DNA from: a virus
DNA: 36,284 nucleotides
IMG/VR virus record: IMGVR_UViG_3300020465_000050
Location: 1-36,284 of that record
Strand: one strand, 5' to 3'
How positions within the stretch are numbered: the first letter of the stretch is position 1; every line of letters begins with the position of its first letter. The notes beneath the pieces are model-generated. The model worked only from the letters and a program-made list of their open reading frames with translations. It was not told the DNA's origin and searched no databases. Position numbers and translations under genes: made by a program. This document shows, one piece after another, positions 15,630 to 24,251 of this stretch.

Positions 15630-16049
15630 ATGAATGTAAGTTTACGATTAAAATTAATTGATTTTTTAGAACATGAAGAAATATTAATTCCAATGATTAG
15701 TGATATTTCTAAAACAACCCAACCATTTCCAATTTATTTTTGGTATGAAGATAGTGCTGATATCAATTCCCCAACATTCCAAAAGTTTTTAACAGATTGG
15801 GAAGGAAAAAGTGGTGCTAGATATAAAACTGTAATTAAAATTTTAGATGATTGGAAAAATTTTGCGTGGTTTGATATACTACCACATGGTTTAGGATTAC
15901 ATTCAAGGTTTCAGTATAGATATAAAAACTCGGGTGGTATAATATTAGGATTAAAAACATTTAAGGAATGTTATGATTTCGTTACAAAAGATAAGACAGT
16001 TAAAAAACAAAAACGCAATGATTATGAAGATAGCAATAGTAGGGAGTAG
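15630..16049 (+). CDS. Hypothetical protein, 139 residues
   Basis: An unrecognised protein starting at ATG 15630 behind TAGGAAAATATT. It is mixed helical and aromatic, with IYFWYEDSAD and WFDILPHGLGLHSRF, and a lysine-rich C-terminus (KDKTVKKQKRNDYED). The 3' end overlaps the next gene by 32 bases. There is no signal peptide, membrane segment or metal motif. Context suggests nucleic acid metabolism, but nothing in the sequence fixes a function. Confidence 0.65.
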   Translation: MNVSLRLKLIDFLEHEEILIPMISDISKTTQPFPIYFWYEDSADINSPTFQKFLTDWEGKSGARYKTVIKILDDWKNFAWFDILPHGLGLHSRFQYRYKNSGGIILGLKTFKECYDFVTKDKTVKKQKRNDYEDSNSRE

Positions 16050-16425
16050 AAGTTATACTAATACAAGAAAAGTAAAAGATTTTATTTTCAATTTAAAAGA
16101 ACAATTTGGGGATAAATTAGAAATAGTAAGTGGTGGACAAAAACATGGTGCAGATGGTTATGCTAAGAAATTTGCATTAGAATTTGATGTAAAATATAGT
16201 GAATTTCCACCAACACATTACAAACATAATATTCATTGTGTAGAACCAGCTTACAAATATGGTAAGGCATATTATAAAAACAATTACCACAAGAGAAATG
16301 AACAGATTGCTAAGTATTCAGATAAAGTAGTAGCCTTTTGTCCTGGTGGTAAAGTAAGTAGTGGTACTAAGTCGGCATTGAAATATTGTGAAGAAAACAA
16401 AAAAAAGTACATTATTATTAATTAA
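16018..16425 (+). CDS. SLOG-fold (YspA/DUF2493-like) nucleotide-binding protein
   Basis: About 135 residues from ATG 16018 (or 133 from ATG 16024). The frame extends upstream to 15973, but the conserved domain begins KIAIVGSR. The fold shows as a Rossmann-like first strand with G9-S10-R11 and the SLOG signature SGG (38-40) followed by HGAD (43-46). Later features are VAFCPGG and a GT-K helix. DprA, LOG and YspA proteins share this fold and bind nucleotides or ssDNA; phage versions are uncharacterised. No cysteine cluster or transmembrane segment suggests a SLOG immune effector. Confidence 0.75.
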   Translation: MIMKIAIVGSRSYTNTRKVKDFIFNLKEQFGDKLEIVSGGQKHGADGYAKKFALEFDVKYSEFPPTHYKHNIHCVEPAYKYGKAYYKNNYHKRNEQIAKYSDKVVAFCPGGKVSSGTKSALKYCEENKKKYIIIN

Positions 16426-16426
16426 G

Positions 16427-16461
16427 TATATATTTATATATAGAATATATATTTATATATA
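16427..16461. repeat. Two perfect 16-bp AT direct repeats upstream of the small RHH-like gene
   Basis: TATATATTTATATATA occurs at 16427-16442 and again at 16446-16461, three bases apart, giving a 19-bp period (nearly two helical turns). Each is almost palindromic. They end 15 bp before the start of the gene at 16477, whose GAGG lies between. Candidate operator for a dimeric repressor or a promoter -10 region; the minus strand reads TATAAATA, the T4 late -10 word, but no minus-strand gene follows. Confidence 0.6.
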
Positions 16462-16476
16462 CAAAGAGGTTATCCT

Positions 16477-16671
16477 ATGAGTGAAACAAAACTAACTTCG
16501 GTTAAAGTTATAAATGAGTTATATAAGAAGTTTAAAAACAAAACTATAGAAGAAGAATTTTCATTACAAAAATTAGTAAATCGTTCGCTTGATTTATTTG
16601 TCCATGATGAAAAATTTAGAAAAGAAGTATTAAAATATACTGAATTACATAAAAGCGGCAGTAAATTCTAA
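16477..16671 (+). CDS. Small ribbon-helix-helix-like protein
   Basis: A 64-residue protein: SETKLTSVKVINELYKKFKN, then helices with LQKLVNRSLDLFVHDEKFRKEV. A short beta strand (TSVKV) followed by two helices is the layout of Arc/MetJ ribbon-helix-helix DNA-binding proteins, whose N-terminal strands pair in a dimer and read the major groove. The direct repeats just upstream would suit an autoregulated repressor, which is inference. GAGG precedes the ATG at a good distance. Confidence 0.55.
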   Translation: MSETKLTSVKVINELYKKFKNKTIEEEFSLQKLVNRSLDLFVHDEKFRKEVLKYTELHKSGSKF

Positions 16672-16681
16672 GGGGTTATAA

Positions 16682-18106
16682 ATGCAATTACCAAAGTTAC
16701 AATCAGTAGATTTAAACGCAAAAAAGAAAAAGAAGATACTATTATTATCTGATGATTTGAGAATGTCAAGTGGTGTTGGTACTATGTCAAGAGAGTTTGT
16801 TATGGGTTCAGTACATCATTTTGACTGGGTTCAAGTTGGTGGGGCAATAAAACATCCTGAACAGGGTAAAGTTGTAGATATGAAACAAGCTGTCAAAGAT
16901 GAGCTAGGTATTAATGGTTATCTAAAAATCTATCCTATTAGTGGATATGGTAATGAACAGATATTACGAGAAATAATGAAAATAGAAAAACCAGATGCTA
17001 TTTTACACTATACCGATCCAAGATTTTGGGGATGGTTATATCAGATGGAGCATGAGTTAAGACAAGAGATTCCAATCTTCTATTATAATATATGGGATGA
17101 TTGGCCAGCACCACAATATAATGAGTTTTATTATGAATGTAGTGACTTGATTATGAATATTAGTAAACAAACAGTTGCTATTGTTGATGAAGTGGCTAAG
17201 AAGAAACCAAGAACCAAAACAGATTCTACATATATTCCACATGGTATTAATGAAGATTTTTTCTATCCAATTACAGATAAGAAAGAATTAGCAGAGATGA
17301 AGAAATTTAAACAAGAATTGGTTGGTAATAAACCAATAGAGTTTATCTTGTTGTATGTAAATAGAAATATCAGAAGAAAACTACCTGGTGATTGTATCTT
17401 GGCATTTAAACATTTTGTTGATATGTTACCTGAAGATAAAAGGGATAAGGTAGCATACATTATGCATACTCAACCAAGAGATGAAAATGGTACAGATTTA
17501 CCAGAGGTCGCTAGAGTAATTGCACCAGATTGTAATATCATATTTAGTGATAAGAAGTTAGAAAATAAACAAATGAATTTCCTATATAATATTTCAGATG
17601 TAACAATGAATCTTGCAAGTAATGAGGGATTTGGTTTAGGAACTTGTGAATCACTAATGTGTGGAACACCAATCATAGTAAATGTTACAGGTGGGTTACA
17701 AGACCAATGTGGATTTGAAGTTGAAGGACATAAACTTACTGCAGAAGATTACAAGGAAATCAAATCACTACACAATTGGAAAGAGTGGGAACACGATAGT
17801 AGATTGAGTTGGGGAAGTTGGGTAAAACCAGTATGGCCTAAGACTCGTTCATTAATGGGTTCAATACCAACACCATACATTTTTGATGATAGACCAGACT
17901 TTGAAGATGCTTCTGAAAAGATAAAAGAATGGTATGAAGTTGGTAAAGAAAACAGAGACAAGTGTGGATTAAAAGGACATGAATTTGTTATGAGTGATGA
18001 GGCTATGATGAGTGCTAAACACATGAGTCAAAACTTTATAGACCACATGGATAAAGGTTTTGAAGAGTTTAAACCAAGAAAGAAATTTGATATATTTGAG
18101 GCGTAA
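16682..18106 (+). CDS. GT-B glycosyltransferase, GT4-like
   Basis: A 474-residue enzyme. The N-terminal domain carries ILLLSDDLRMSSGVGTMSREF, a glycine-rich GT-B strand-loop. The C-terminal donor-binding domain has the GT4 E-x7-E motif at E315-E323 (EGFGLGTCE), followed by CGTPIIVNVTGG. The YVNRNIRRK stretch is a family-typical donor loop. It should transfer a sugar from a nucleotide donor with retention. The first ten residues, MQLPKLQSVD, precede the catalytic fold and recur at the C-terminus of the next protein. It opens the main sugar island and is followed after three bases by another GT4 gene. Confidence 0.88.
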   Translation: MQLPKLQSVDLNAKKKKKILLLSDDLRMSSGVGTMSREFVMGSVHHFDWVQVGGAIKHPEQGKVVDMKQAVKDELGINGYLKIYPISGYGNEQILREIMKIEKPDAILHYTDPRFWGWLYQMEHELRQEIPIFYYNIWDDWPAPQYNEFYYECSDLIMNISKQTVAIVDEVAKKKPRTKTDSTYIPHGINEDFFYPITDKKELAEMKKFKQELVGNKPIEFILLYVNRNIRRKLPGDCILAFKHFVDMLPEDKRDKVAYIMHTQPRDENGTDLPEVARVIAPDCNIIFSDKKLENKQMNFLYNISDVTMNLASNEGFGLGTCESLMCGTPIIVNVTGGLQDQCGFEVEGHKLTAEDYKEIKSLHNWKEWEHDSRLSWGSWVKPVWPKTRSLMGSIPTPYIFDDRPDFEDASEKIKEWYEVGKENRDKCGLKGHEFVMSDEAMMSAKHMSQNFIDHMDKGFEEFKPRKKFDIFEA

Positions 18107-18109
18107 GAT

Positions 18110-19429
18110 ATGAAACAAACAGTATTAGTTACAGGACCAGTCAAGACTCGTAGTGGATATGGAAACCATGCTAGAGATATTTGTAGGGCATTGATTGAAT
18201 TGGATAAGTATGATGTAGTTATTAATTCAGTTCGTTGGGGTAATACACCAATGAATGCATTGGAAGAGGGTAATGAACACCATGAAGCTATAAAAGCTAG
18301 GATATTGCAATCACCACAACTACCAAAACAACCAGAATTACATTTACATATTGTAGTACCAAATGAATTTACACCAATAGCTAAAAAGAATATTGGTGTA
18401 ACTGCTGGTATAGAAACAACTGTTCCTGTACCAGAATGGATTGATGGTATGAATAGAATGGATATGAATATTGTAACATCACAATTTACTAAAGATGGAT
18501 TTGATAGAGCAAGATTTGAGTTTCAAGATGAAAAGACAGGACAAAAGGGTGAAGTTAAAACAGTAAAACCAATGGAGATATTATTTGAAGGTGTTGATAC
18601 AGATGAGTATTTTGAAACCAAAGATATGGATGAAGATATTACAGAGGCATTTGGTAAGATAGATACAAATTGGAATTTTTTATTTACAGGTCATTGGTTG
18701 CAAGGCAAGGTGGGTGAAGATAGAAAAGATATTAGTATGTTGATTAAGGTTTTTTGTGAAACTTTCAAGAATCAAAAGAAACAACCAGGTTTGATATTAA
18801 AAACAAGTAGTGCATCTTTTTCTGTATTAGATAGGGAAGAGATGTTGAAAAAAATAAATAATGTTAAACAAACTATTGCTGGAGACTTACCTAAAATATA
18901 TTTATTACATGGAGAACTTACTGATAATCAGATGAACCAATTATACAATCATCCAAAAGTAAAAGCTCATATTTCTCTAACACATGGTGAGGGATTTGGT
19001 AGACCATTATTAGAAGCAACACAAAGTGGTAAACCAGTTATTGCAAGTGGTTGGAGTGGTCAAGTTGATTTTTTAAATAAAAACTATGCTGTATTATTAG
19101 GTGGTTCATTAACAAAAGTTCCAAAGAGTGCATTTCCAAAAGAGATGTTGTTTGAGGAATCACAATGGTTTACTGCAAATTATCAACAAGTAAGTCAGGT
19201 GATGGTGGATGTTTTCAAGAACTATACTAAATATTTAGTAAAGGCTAAACAATTACAATTATATTGTAAAAATACTTTTAATTTTGAAAAGATGAAAGAA
19301 AAATTAGAGGGTATAGTAAGTGATGCGTTATCTGATATACCACAAGAAGTTGGATTAAAATTACCAAAGTTACAAAAAGTAGATTCCAAAAAATCAGAAG
19401 TAAAATTACCAACATTAAAAAAGGCGTGA
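18110..19429 (+). CDS. GT-B glycosyltransferase, GT4-like
   Basis: A 439-residue enzyme beginning TVLVTGPVKTRSGYGNHARDI, the GT-B N-terminal loop. The GT4 donor motif is at E294-E302 (EGFGRPLLE), followed by SGKPVIASGWSGQVDF. It is related in architecture to its upstream neighbour but clearly diverged. The C-terminal tail (KLPKLQKVDSKKSEVKLPTLKKA region) is lysine-rich, lies outside the fold and contains LPKLQ-x-VD, also present at the N-terminus of the preceding protein. Probably acts in the same glycan pathway. Confidence 0.88.
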   Translation: MKQTVLVTGPVKTRSGYGNHARDICRALIELDKYDVVINSVRWGNTPMNALEEGNEHHEAIKARILQSPQLPKQPELHLHIVVPNEFTPIAKKNIGVTAGIETTVPVPEWIDGMNRMDMNIVTSQFTKDGFDRARFEFQDEKTGQKGEVKTVKPMEILFEGVDTDEYFETKDMDEDITEAFGKIDTNWNFLFTGHWLQGKVGEDRKDISMLIKVFCETFKNQKKQPGLILKTSSASFSVLDREEMLKKINNVKQTIAGDLPKIYLLHGELTDNQMNQLYNHPKVKAHISLTHGEGFGRPLLEATQSGKPVIASGWSGQVDFLNKNYAVLLGGSLTKVPKSAFPKEMLFEESQWFTANYQQVSQVMVDVFKNYTKYLVKAKQLQLYCKNTFNFEKMKEKLEGIVSDALSDIPQEVGLKLPKLQKVDSKKSEVKLPTLKKA

Positions 19430-19430
19430 T

Positions 19431-19916
19431 ATGGCAGAAGTAAAAATAGATTGTCCAATATGTTTTGATACACATCAATGTTTTGAAGATACAGTTACAC
19501 AAGAACAAGATGATTTAGCAAGGGCAGATGTACCAAAAGAGTTTAAGTCTTATATGTGTTTTAATTGTGGATTTACAAGTAATAGTGCTTACACTTGGGA
19601 TTCACCAGACTTAAAGAAAGCACAATTAGGTGCAACTCAATTAATGAATGATGTATGTTTTTATGATGAAGATAGAAAGATAATGTGGTTTCCATCAATA
19701 GTGAATATGGGAAAGTTGGGAATGATTTATCCAGAAGGTACAGCAACTAATTGGACATATAAAATGGCACAAGTTAGACAACTTACAGAATCGGAATTAA
19801 AAGAAGAAAGGTATCAAGGTCATACAGAAATATTAGATGTAGAAAATGCTAAAGAATATGGCCAGTATGAATTTTTAGATGCTTGTAGAGAAATGGGAAT
19901 TATTAAGGATTTATAA
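19431..19916 (+). CDS. Hypothetical protein with N-terminal zinc ribbon
   Basis: A 161-residue protein with cysteine pairs C8/C11 (CPIC) and C43/C46 (CFNC), forming a likely zinc ribbon. The remainder is aromatic-rich (IMWFPSIVNMGKLGMIYPEG, then NWTYKMAQV). It starts directly after the GT4 gene and shares a base with the next gene, so belongs to the same transcript. I do not know a function; a metal-binding accessory protein of the sugar island or a general phage protein are both possible. Confidence 0.7.
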   Translation: MAEVKIDCPICFDTHQCFEDTVTQEQDDLARADVPKEFKSYMCFNCGFTSNSAYTWDSPDLKKAQLGATQLMNDVCFYDEDRKIMWFPSIVNMGKLGMIYPEGTATNWTYKMAQVRQLTESELKEERYQGHTEILDVENAKEYGQYEFLDACREMGIIKDL

Positions 19917-20383
19917 TGGCTATTAGAAATACCACTTGGTCTAAAATAGAACCTGGTCAAATAGTAACTTTTACTTATAAGGGTGAGAATAATCCAAGAC
20001 CAATTAGAAGAACTGTATTGTGTATTAATCCAGAATATAGATATAGAAAGAAAAATGGAAGAACTACAAAGTTTTTTATTGGACTACAAATAAATACCCA
20101 AACTTCTAAGGCTGTACTACCAGCAACTTTACAACGAATATTAAATAGACTTGGTGGATTAGAAAAAGAAGATGGTGCTCTTGGTATTGATATGAAAGAA
20201 GATATTAATAAAATAGAGACAACTAAAATAGTACAACAACTTAGAGGACTTACCAATTTATATAGAACATTCAATCTTAGAGAATGTAAAAGAAAACGGG
20301 TAGTATTGGAATTGGATTATGCACAGATACCCAAAAAAGAAATTAAATTACTTGAAGGTATGGCAGAGATAAATGAAGATTAG
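19916..20383 (+). CDS. Hypothetical protein with SH3-like N-terminus, 155 residues
   Basis: Begins with WSKIEPGQIVTFTYKG, a beta-rich stretch reminiscent of SH3-like or KOW barrels, continues with a basic segment (EYRYRKKNGRTTKF) and ends with helices (ETTKIVQQLRGLTNLYRTF). Marine T4-like phages carry similar-looking proteins, but I cannot attach a role. The start overlaps the previous stop by one base; the end overlaps the next glycosyltransferase by 11 bases. Confidence 0.65.
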   Translation: MAIRNTTWSKIEPGQIVTFTYKGENNPRPIRRTVLCINPEYRYRKKNGRTTKFFIGLQINTQTSKAVLPATLQRILNRLGGLEKEDGALGIDMKEDINKIETTKIVQQLRGLTNLYRTFNLRECKRKRVVLELDYAQIPKKEIKLLEGMAEINED

Positions 20384-21020
20384 TTATGGTATTACAGTTC
20401 ATAATGAATCAATAGAATTAGAAAGGTTATTGAATAGATTAATTACACATATTGATGAAGAAGATGAAATAGTAATTTGTGTTGATGGTAATGATGAAGG
20501 TGTAAGAAATATCATAGATGATTATTCCATTGATGGTATGAACCTAGTTGATTACAAAAGAAAACTTGATGGTGATTTCTCTGCACAAAAAAATTCAGTT
20601 ATAGAAAAGTCTACTGGTGATTATGTATTCCACATAGATGCTGATGAATATCCACATGAAATACTACTACAACAATTAAAACAGATATTAGAAATCAATG
20701 ATGTAGATTTGATATGGATACCCAGAGTCAATACTGTTGATGGGTTTACACAAGAAGATGTTAAGAGATGGGGCTGGAATATATCTGAACAAGGTTGGGT
20801 AAATTATCCTGACTACCAATCAAGGGTATTCCGCCGTGATAGTGAAATCCGTTGGGAAAGACCACTACATGAATTAATTAGAGGGGCAAAAACTTATTCA
20901 CATTTGCCACCACAAGAGGAATTAAGTTTGTATCATCCAAAGACAAAAGAAAAACAAGAACAACAAAATAAATTCTATATGGATAATTTTCATAGAAACC
21001 TGTTGGCTAGAAATGGTTAA
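20373..21020 (+). CDS. GT2 family glycosyltransferase
   Basis: A 215-residue inverting-type transferase. The N-terminal strand KISYGITVHNES leads into the GT-A fold. VICVDGND binds the nucleotide, and HIDADE at 87-92 holds the DxD motif (D89, D91) that coordinates metal and nucleotide-sugar. The later YQSRVFRR and WERPLHELI match the acceptor side of small GT2 proteins. It is short relative to many GT2 enzymes but complete. Both ends overlap neighbours (11 and 8 bases). Confidence 0.87.
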   Translation: MKISYGITVHNESIELERLLNRLITHIDEEDEIVICVDGNDEGVRNIIDDYSIDGMNLVDYKRKLDGDFSAQKNSVIEKSTGDYVFHIDADEYPHEILLQQLKQILEINDVDLIWIPRVNTVDGFTQEDVKRWGWNISEQGWVNYPDYQSRVFRRDSEIRWERPLHELIRGAKTYSHLPPQEELSLYHPKTKEKQEQQNKFYMDNFHRNLLARNG

Positions 21021-21708
21021 TGTAGGATTAATTGGTTACGGTTATTGGGGTAAGATAATACACTCTAAATTAGAACAAGTGTCTAATGTAAAATTTATAT
21101 GTAGAAGTAAAGATACTTACATTGATAAATTAGATTCTGTTGATTGGGTTTTTGTAGTAACACCAGATAATACTCATTATGAAATAGTAAAAACTTGTAT
21201 TCTAAATGGTAAGAATGTATTTTGTGAAAAACCATTTACTGCAAACTTTCAAGATTCATTGGCACTATACGGTTTGGCAGAGATACATGGTGTTAAATTA
21301 TATGTTGATGATGTATTTAATTATAGAGAGGAATTGAAAGAATTACATCATTCCATTGATTCGGAAAAAGAAATTAAGGTAGTTTGGAATACATTAAAAA
21401 GTGAAAATTATTTAAACAGATTAACCTATCATGATTTGTATATGTTATATCCTATTCTAAATTCATCAGTAGATATAGATTGGCCAAGGATAAATAATAT
21501 AACATTTGAATATGGCGTGGTAGATAAAAAATATCATGAGGTAAATGGTATTGATTTTACACATAACTCTGGTAATAACGATGCCTTACTTGATATGGTT
21601 AATGGTGTATTAAATGATGATAGCATTATTGATTGGGATTATAATAAAGAAATAACCCTAAATTCTGAAAAGATTTTAGAGAGGATTAAGAGAAATATTG
21701 ATGATTAA
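21013..21708 (+). CDS. Gfo/Idh/MocA-type NAD(P)-dependent sugar oxidoreductase
   Basis: A 231-residue protein with the Rossmann signature G8-Y-G10-Y-W-G13 and the family motif EKPF with catalytic-type lysine K73. Family members oxidise or reduce hydroxyl/keto groups on sugars and sugar nucleotides. The usual length is 320-370, so the C-terminal substrate domain is short here; HDLYMLYPIL may supply the histidine/tyrosine region. Located between a glycosyltransferase and a radical SAM gene, it probably works on a nucleotide sugar. The substrate is not visible. Confidence 0.83.
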   Translation: MVNVGLIGYGYWGKIIHSKLEQVSNVKFICRSKDTYIDKLDSVDWVFVVTPDNTHYEIVKTCILNGKNVFCEKPFTANFQDSLALYGLAEIHGVKLYVDDVFNYREELKELHHSIDSEKEIKVVWNTLKSENYLNRLTYHDLYMLYPILNSSVDIDWPRINNITFEYGVVDKKYHEVNGIDFTHNSGNNDALLDMVNGVLNDDSIIDWDYNKEITLNSEKILERIKRNIDD

Positions 21709-23227
21709 AGATTGGTTATATAATGAATATAGTAATAATTTACCGAGTGAATTAGAAGATATTTTTAAGAATTCTCATATAGATAAAAAATGGTATAATC
21801 AGGCCTCGTTAGTAGTTCATAGATTATCTGAAATGCCATGGACTACACAAAGAGAATTGTCAAAAGAAACTTCAATGAGCGTTGCAGAATTAATGACATT
21901 AAATTCTTTTATAAGAGAGTCAGAAGATTTACAGAATATAATTTTACATCAAGGCTTGGGTAGGAAATATTGGAACACCATGATACCTTATGTTAAGAGT
22001 GGGAAGATAGATAAGGTTATAAATTATGAATATGATTTTCCATTAAGACTAGCTTTGTTTCCTGGTATGTCTTGTATGTACTATTGTGGTTTTTGTGGTA
22101 GAAATCAAAGTGCTGCGTATGAACCAAAGGAAGTATTGAAGAGTGGTGCTGAAAGATATAAAAAGATAATTTCAGAATTACCTAAAAATTCTACTATCTC
22201 TATCTCTGGTGGTTTAGAACCATTGACTAATTTTAAATTAGGTGAAATAATATCTCATGCTAAATCTTTAGGACATAGAGTACCACTAATTACTAATGCT
22301 CACATGCTAACTCCAACATATCTAAAAAAACAACCAGGTATATGGGATTTAGATTCACTAAGAGTCTCTTTATATGGTGTAGATGAAGAGTCTACTTATT
22401 TTGTTACAAGACATCCAAAGGCATACAAGTTAGTAAAAGATAATATAATAAAGTTTTTACAAGAAAGAAATAGAAAGAAGTCAAATGTAAAGGTTGGATT
22501 AAATTATATTATTATACCTGAAATCATTGATACTATTTTACCATTATTAGATTATATAGTTGATATTAATAATCAAGTAGATGGTCCTGGTATAGATTTT
22601 TTAACCATAAGAGAGGACTTCGGAAGTGTTACTGAAATAACAGATAACATTGATAAGGATATTGATGGTAGAAAATATCATTTAGATGGGTTTTTAAATA
22701 AAGAACAAAGGACACAACTGATAAATATATTTAAAAAATTTAATGAGAGGTTAGATGTTGAGTGTCCAAATCTTCATGTTGATTTTGGATATGCTATGGT
22801 GGCCTTGGGTGATGGCGTGTTAGGTAAACCATTGGCCAGAGTTAACGGTAAATCAATGAGAAAATCTGGTTTTCCGCAATTATCGGTTGCTATAGATAGT
22901 GTAGGTGATATATTTTTATATAGAGAGGCGGGGTTTAAAGATAGACCTGGTAATGATAAGTTTATTGCTGGTCGGATTGAAGATAATAAACCATTAGATT
23001 CAGTATTGAAGAACTTTGTAGAATCAAAACATATTGCAAATTTAGAAATAGATGATTCAAGATTTATGGATTCTTATGACCACTTAATAACAATGTTAGT
23101 TAATCAAGCAGAAGATGATAAGAATTTTAAACTACCTTTTGATTTAGGTCCTGTTAAAGTTAGAGTTTCTAATCCAAGTGAATTGAATGTGAATCTTAGT
23201 AATAATTGGTATAGAGATGAAAGGTAA
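21701..23227 (+). CDS. Radical SAM enzyme, possibly a DesII-like sugar-modifying enzyme
   Basis: 508 residues from ATG 21701; a TTG one codon earlier is less likely. C125-x3-C129-x2-C132 binds the 4Fe-4S cluster that cleaves S-adenosylmethionine, and SGGLEP (169-174) is the glycine-rich SAM-contact strand. The roughly 120-residue helical N-terminal part and the LFPGMSC and GGLEPLT stretches remind me of DesII, which deaminates a TDP-amino-deoxysugar, but I cannot align them. Neighbouring sugar oxidoreductase, FAD enzyme and GDP-mannose dehydratase support a sugar-nucleotide substrate. The radical SAM call is firm; DesII-like is tentative. Confidence 0.85.
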   Translation: MIKDWLYNEYSNNLPSELEDIFKNSHIDKKWYNQASLVVHRLSEMPWTTQRELSKETSMSVAELMTLNSFIRESEDLQNIILHQGLGRKYWNTMIPYVKSGKIDKVINYEYDFPLRLALFPGMSCMYYCGFCGRNQSAAYEPKEVLKSGAERYKKIISELPKNSTISISGGLEPLTNFKLGEIISHAKSLGHRVPLITNAHMLTPTYLKKQPGIWDLDSLRVSLYGVDEESTYFVTRHPKAYKLVKDNIIKFLQERNRKKSNVKVGLNYIIIPEIIDTILPLLDYIVDINNQVDGPGIDFLTIREDFGSVTEITDNIDKDIDGRKYHLDGFLNKEQRTQLINIFKKFNERLDVECPNLHVDFGYAMVALGDGVLGKPLARVNGKSMRKSGFPQLSVAIDSVGDIFLYREAGFKDRPGNDKFIAGRIEDNKPLDSVLKNFVESKHIANLEIDDSRFMDSYDHLITMLVNQAEDDKNFKLPFDLGPVKVRVSNPSELNVNLSNNWYRDER

Positions 23228-24251
23228 AGTTTTAGTAGTTGGTGCTGGTATATTTGGTATGACCACATCAGTTGAGTTAGCAAAGTTAGGTTATCAAGTT
23301 ACTCTTCATGAAGAATTAGACGATGTGATGGAATGTGCTTCTGGTATAAATCAGTATAGATTACATAGTGGATACCACTACCCAAGAAGTAAAGTTACTG
23401 CACTTGAATGTTTACAATCAATACAAGAGTTTAAGTCAAAATATCAATATTGTGTTATTAATGGTAGTATGGAACATTACTATTCAATATCAAGTGAAAA
23501 TTCTTTGATAAGTTGTAATGAATACATTCAATTCTTAAATGATATTGGATTGCCCTTTAAAAAAGTTAAACCATTTAAAGGTTGTGACCTAACCATCACT
23601 GTTGAAGAAGAGTTATTTGATCCTAAGATACTAAAAAGATTTTTAATTGATGACCTTAGTTTATATAATGTTGAACTTAAATTAAATCATAAGACAAATA
23701 AAAATGAATTTTCAGATTTTGACTATATAGTTATTAGTACATATTCAAAGATAAATGAGTTAGTGGATAATAAAAGAGAGTATCAATTTGAAGTTTGTGA
23801 AAAACCTGTTGTAAAACTACCAGATGAATATAAAAATAAAAGTATAGTTGTCATGGATGGTCCTTTCATGTGTTTAGATCCTTATGGTAATACAGATTAT
23901 CATGTATTGGGTAATGTAGTTCATGCCATACACAGTACTAATATTGGTTATGAACCTATTGTTGGTGATAAGTTTAAAAATTATTTAAATAAGGGAATAA
24001 TAGAAAATCCAAAGGTAACTAACATTGATAAATTCATTGATACAGGAAAGAACTACTTTGATGGATTTGAGGACTTGAAACATATTGGTTCTATGTACAC
24101 AATAAGAACTGTATTATCAAATAGAGAACATGATGATGCCAGACCAACAATTGTTAATAGAGAAAGTGATAATATATTTTCAATATTTTCTGGTAAGATA
24201 GTTACTTGTGTAGATGCAACAAAACAATTAATAGAGGTTATTGATGAGTAA
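23217..24251 (+). CDS. FAD-dependent oxidoreductase (DAO-like)
   Basis: A 344-residue flavoprotein. KVLVVGAGIFGMTTSVELAK carries the dinucleotide-binding loop G9-x-G11-x2-G14, followed by an acidic residue after the second strand (TLHEE). RLHSGYHYPRS resembles the FAD-contacting region of DAO-family proteins and UDP-galactopyranose-mutase-like enzymes, and the C-terminal IFSGKIVTCVDA closes the FAD domain. It probably oxidises an amino or hydroxyl group of a sugar or acts as a mutase; the choice cannot be made here. It overlaps the radical SAM gene by 11 bases. Confidence 0.78.
   Translation: MKGKVLVVGAGIFGMTTSVELAKLGYQVTLHEELDDVMECASGINQYRLHSGYHYPRSKVTALECLQSIQEFKSKYQYCVINGSMEHYYSISSENSLISCNEYIQFLNDIGLPFKKVKPFKGCDLTITVEEELFDPKILKRFLIDDLSLYNVELKLNHKTNKNEFSDFDYIVISTYSKINELVDNKREYQFEVCEKPVVKLPDEYKNKSIVVMDGPFMCLDPYGNTDYHVLGNVVHAIHSTNIGYEPIVGDKFKNYLNKGIIENPKVTNIDKFIDTGKNYFDGFEDLKHIGSMYTIRTVLSNREHDDARPTIVNRESDNIFSIFSGKIVTCVDATKQLIEVIDE

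Noticed and set aside
16427-16461. T4-type late promoters (TATAAATA) on the minus strand
   Set aside because: The word arises inside the AT repeat, and there is no minus-strand gene downstream for it to serve.
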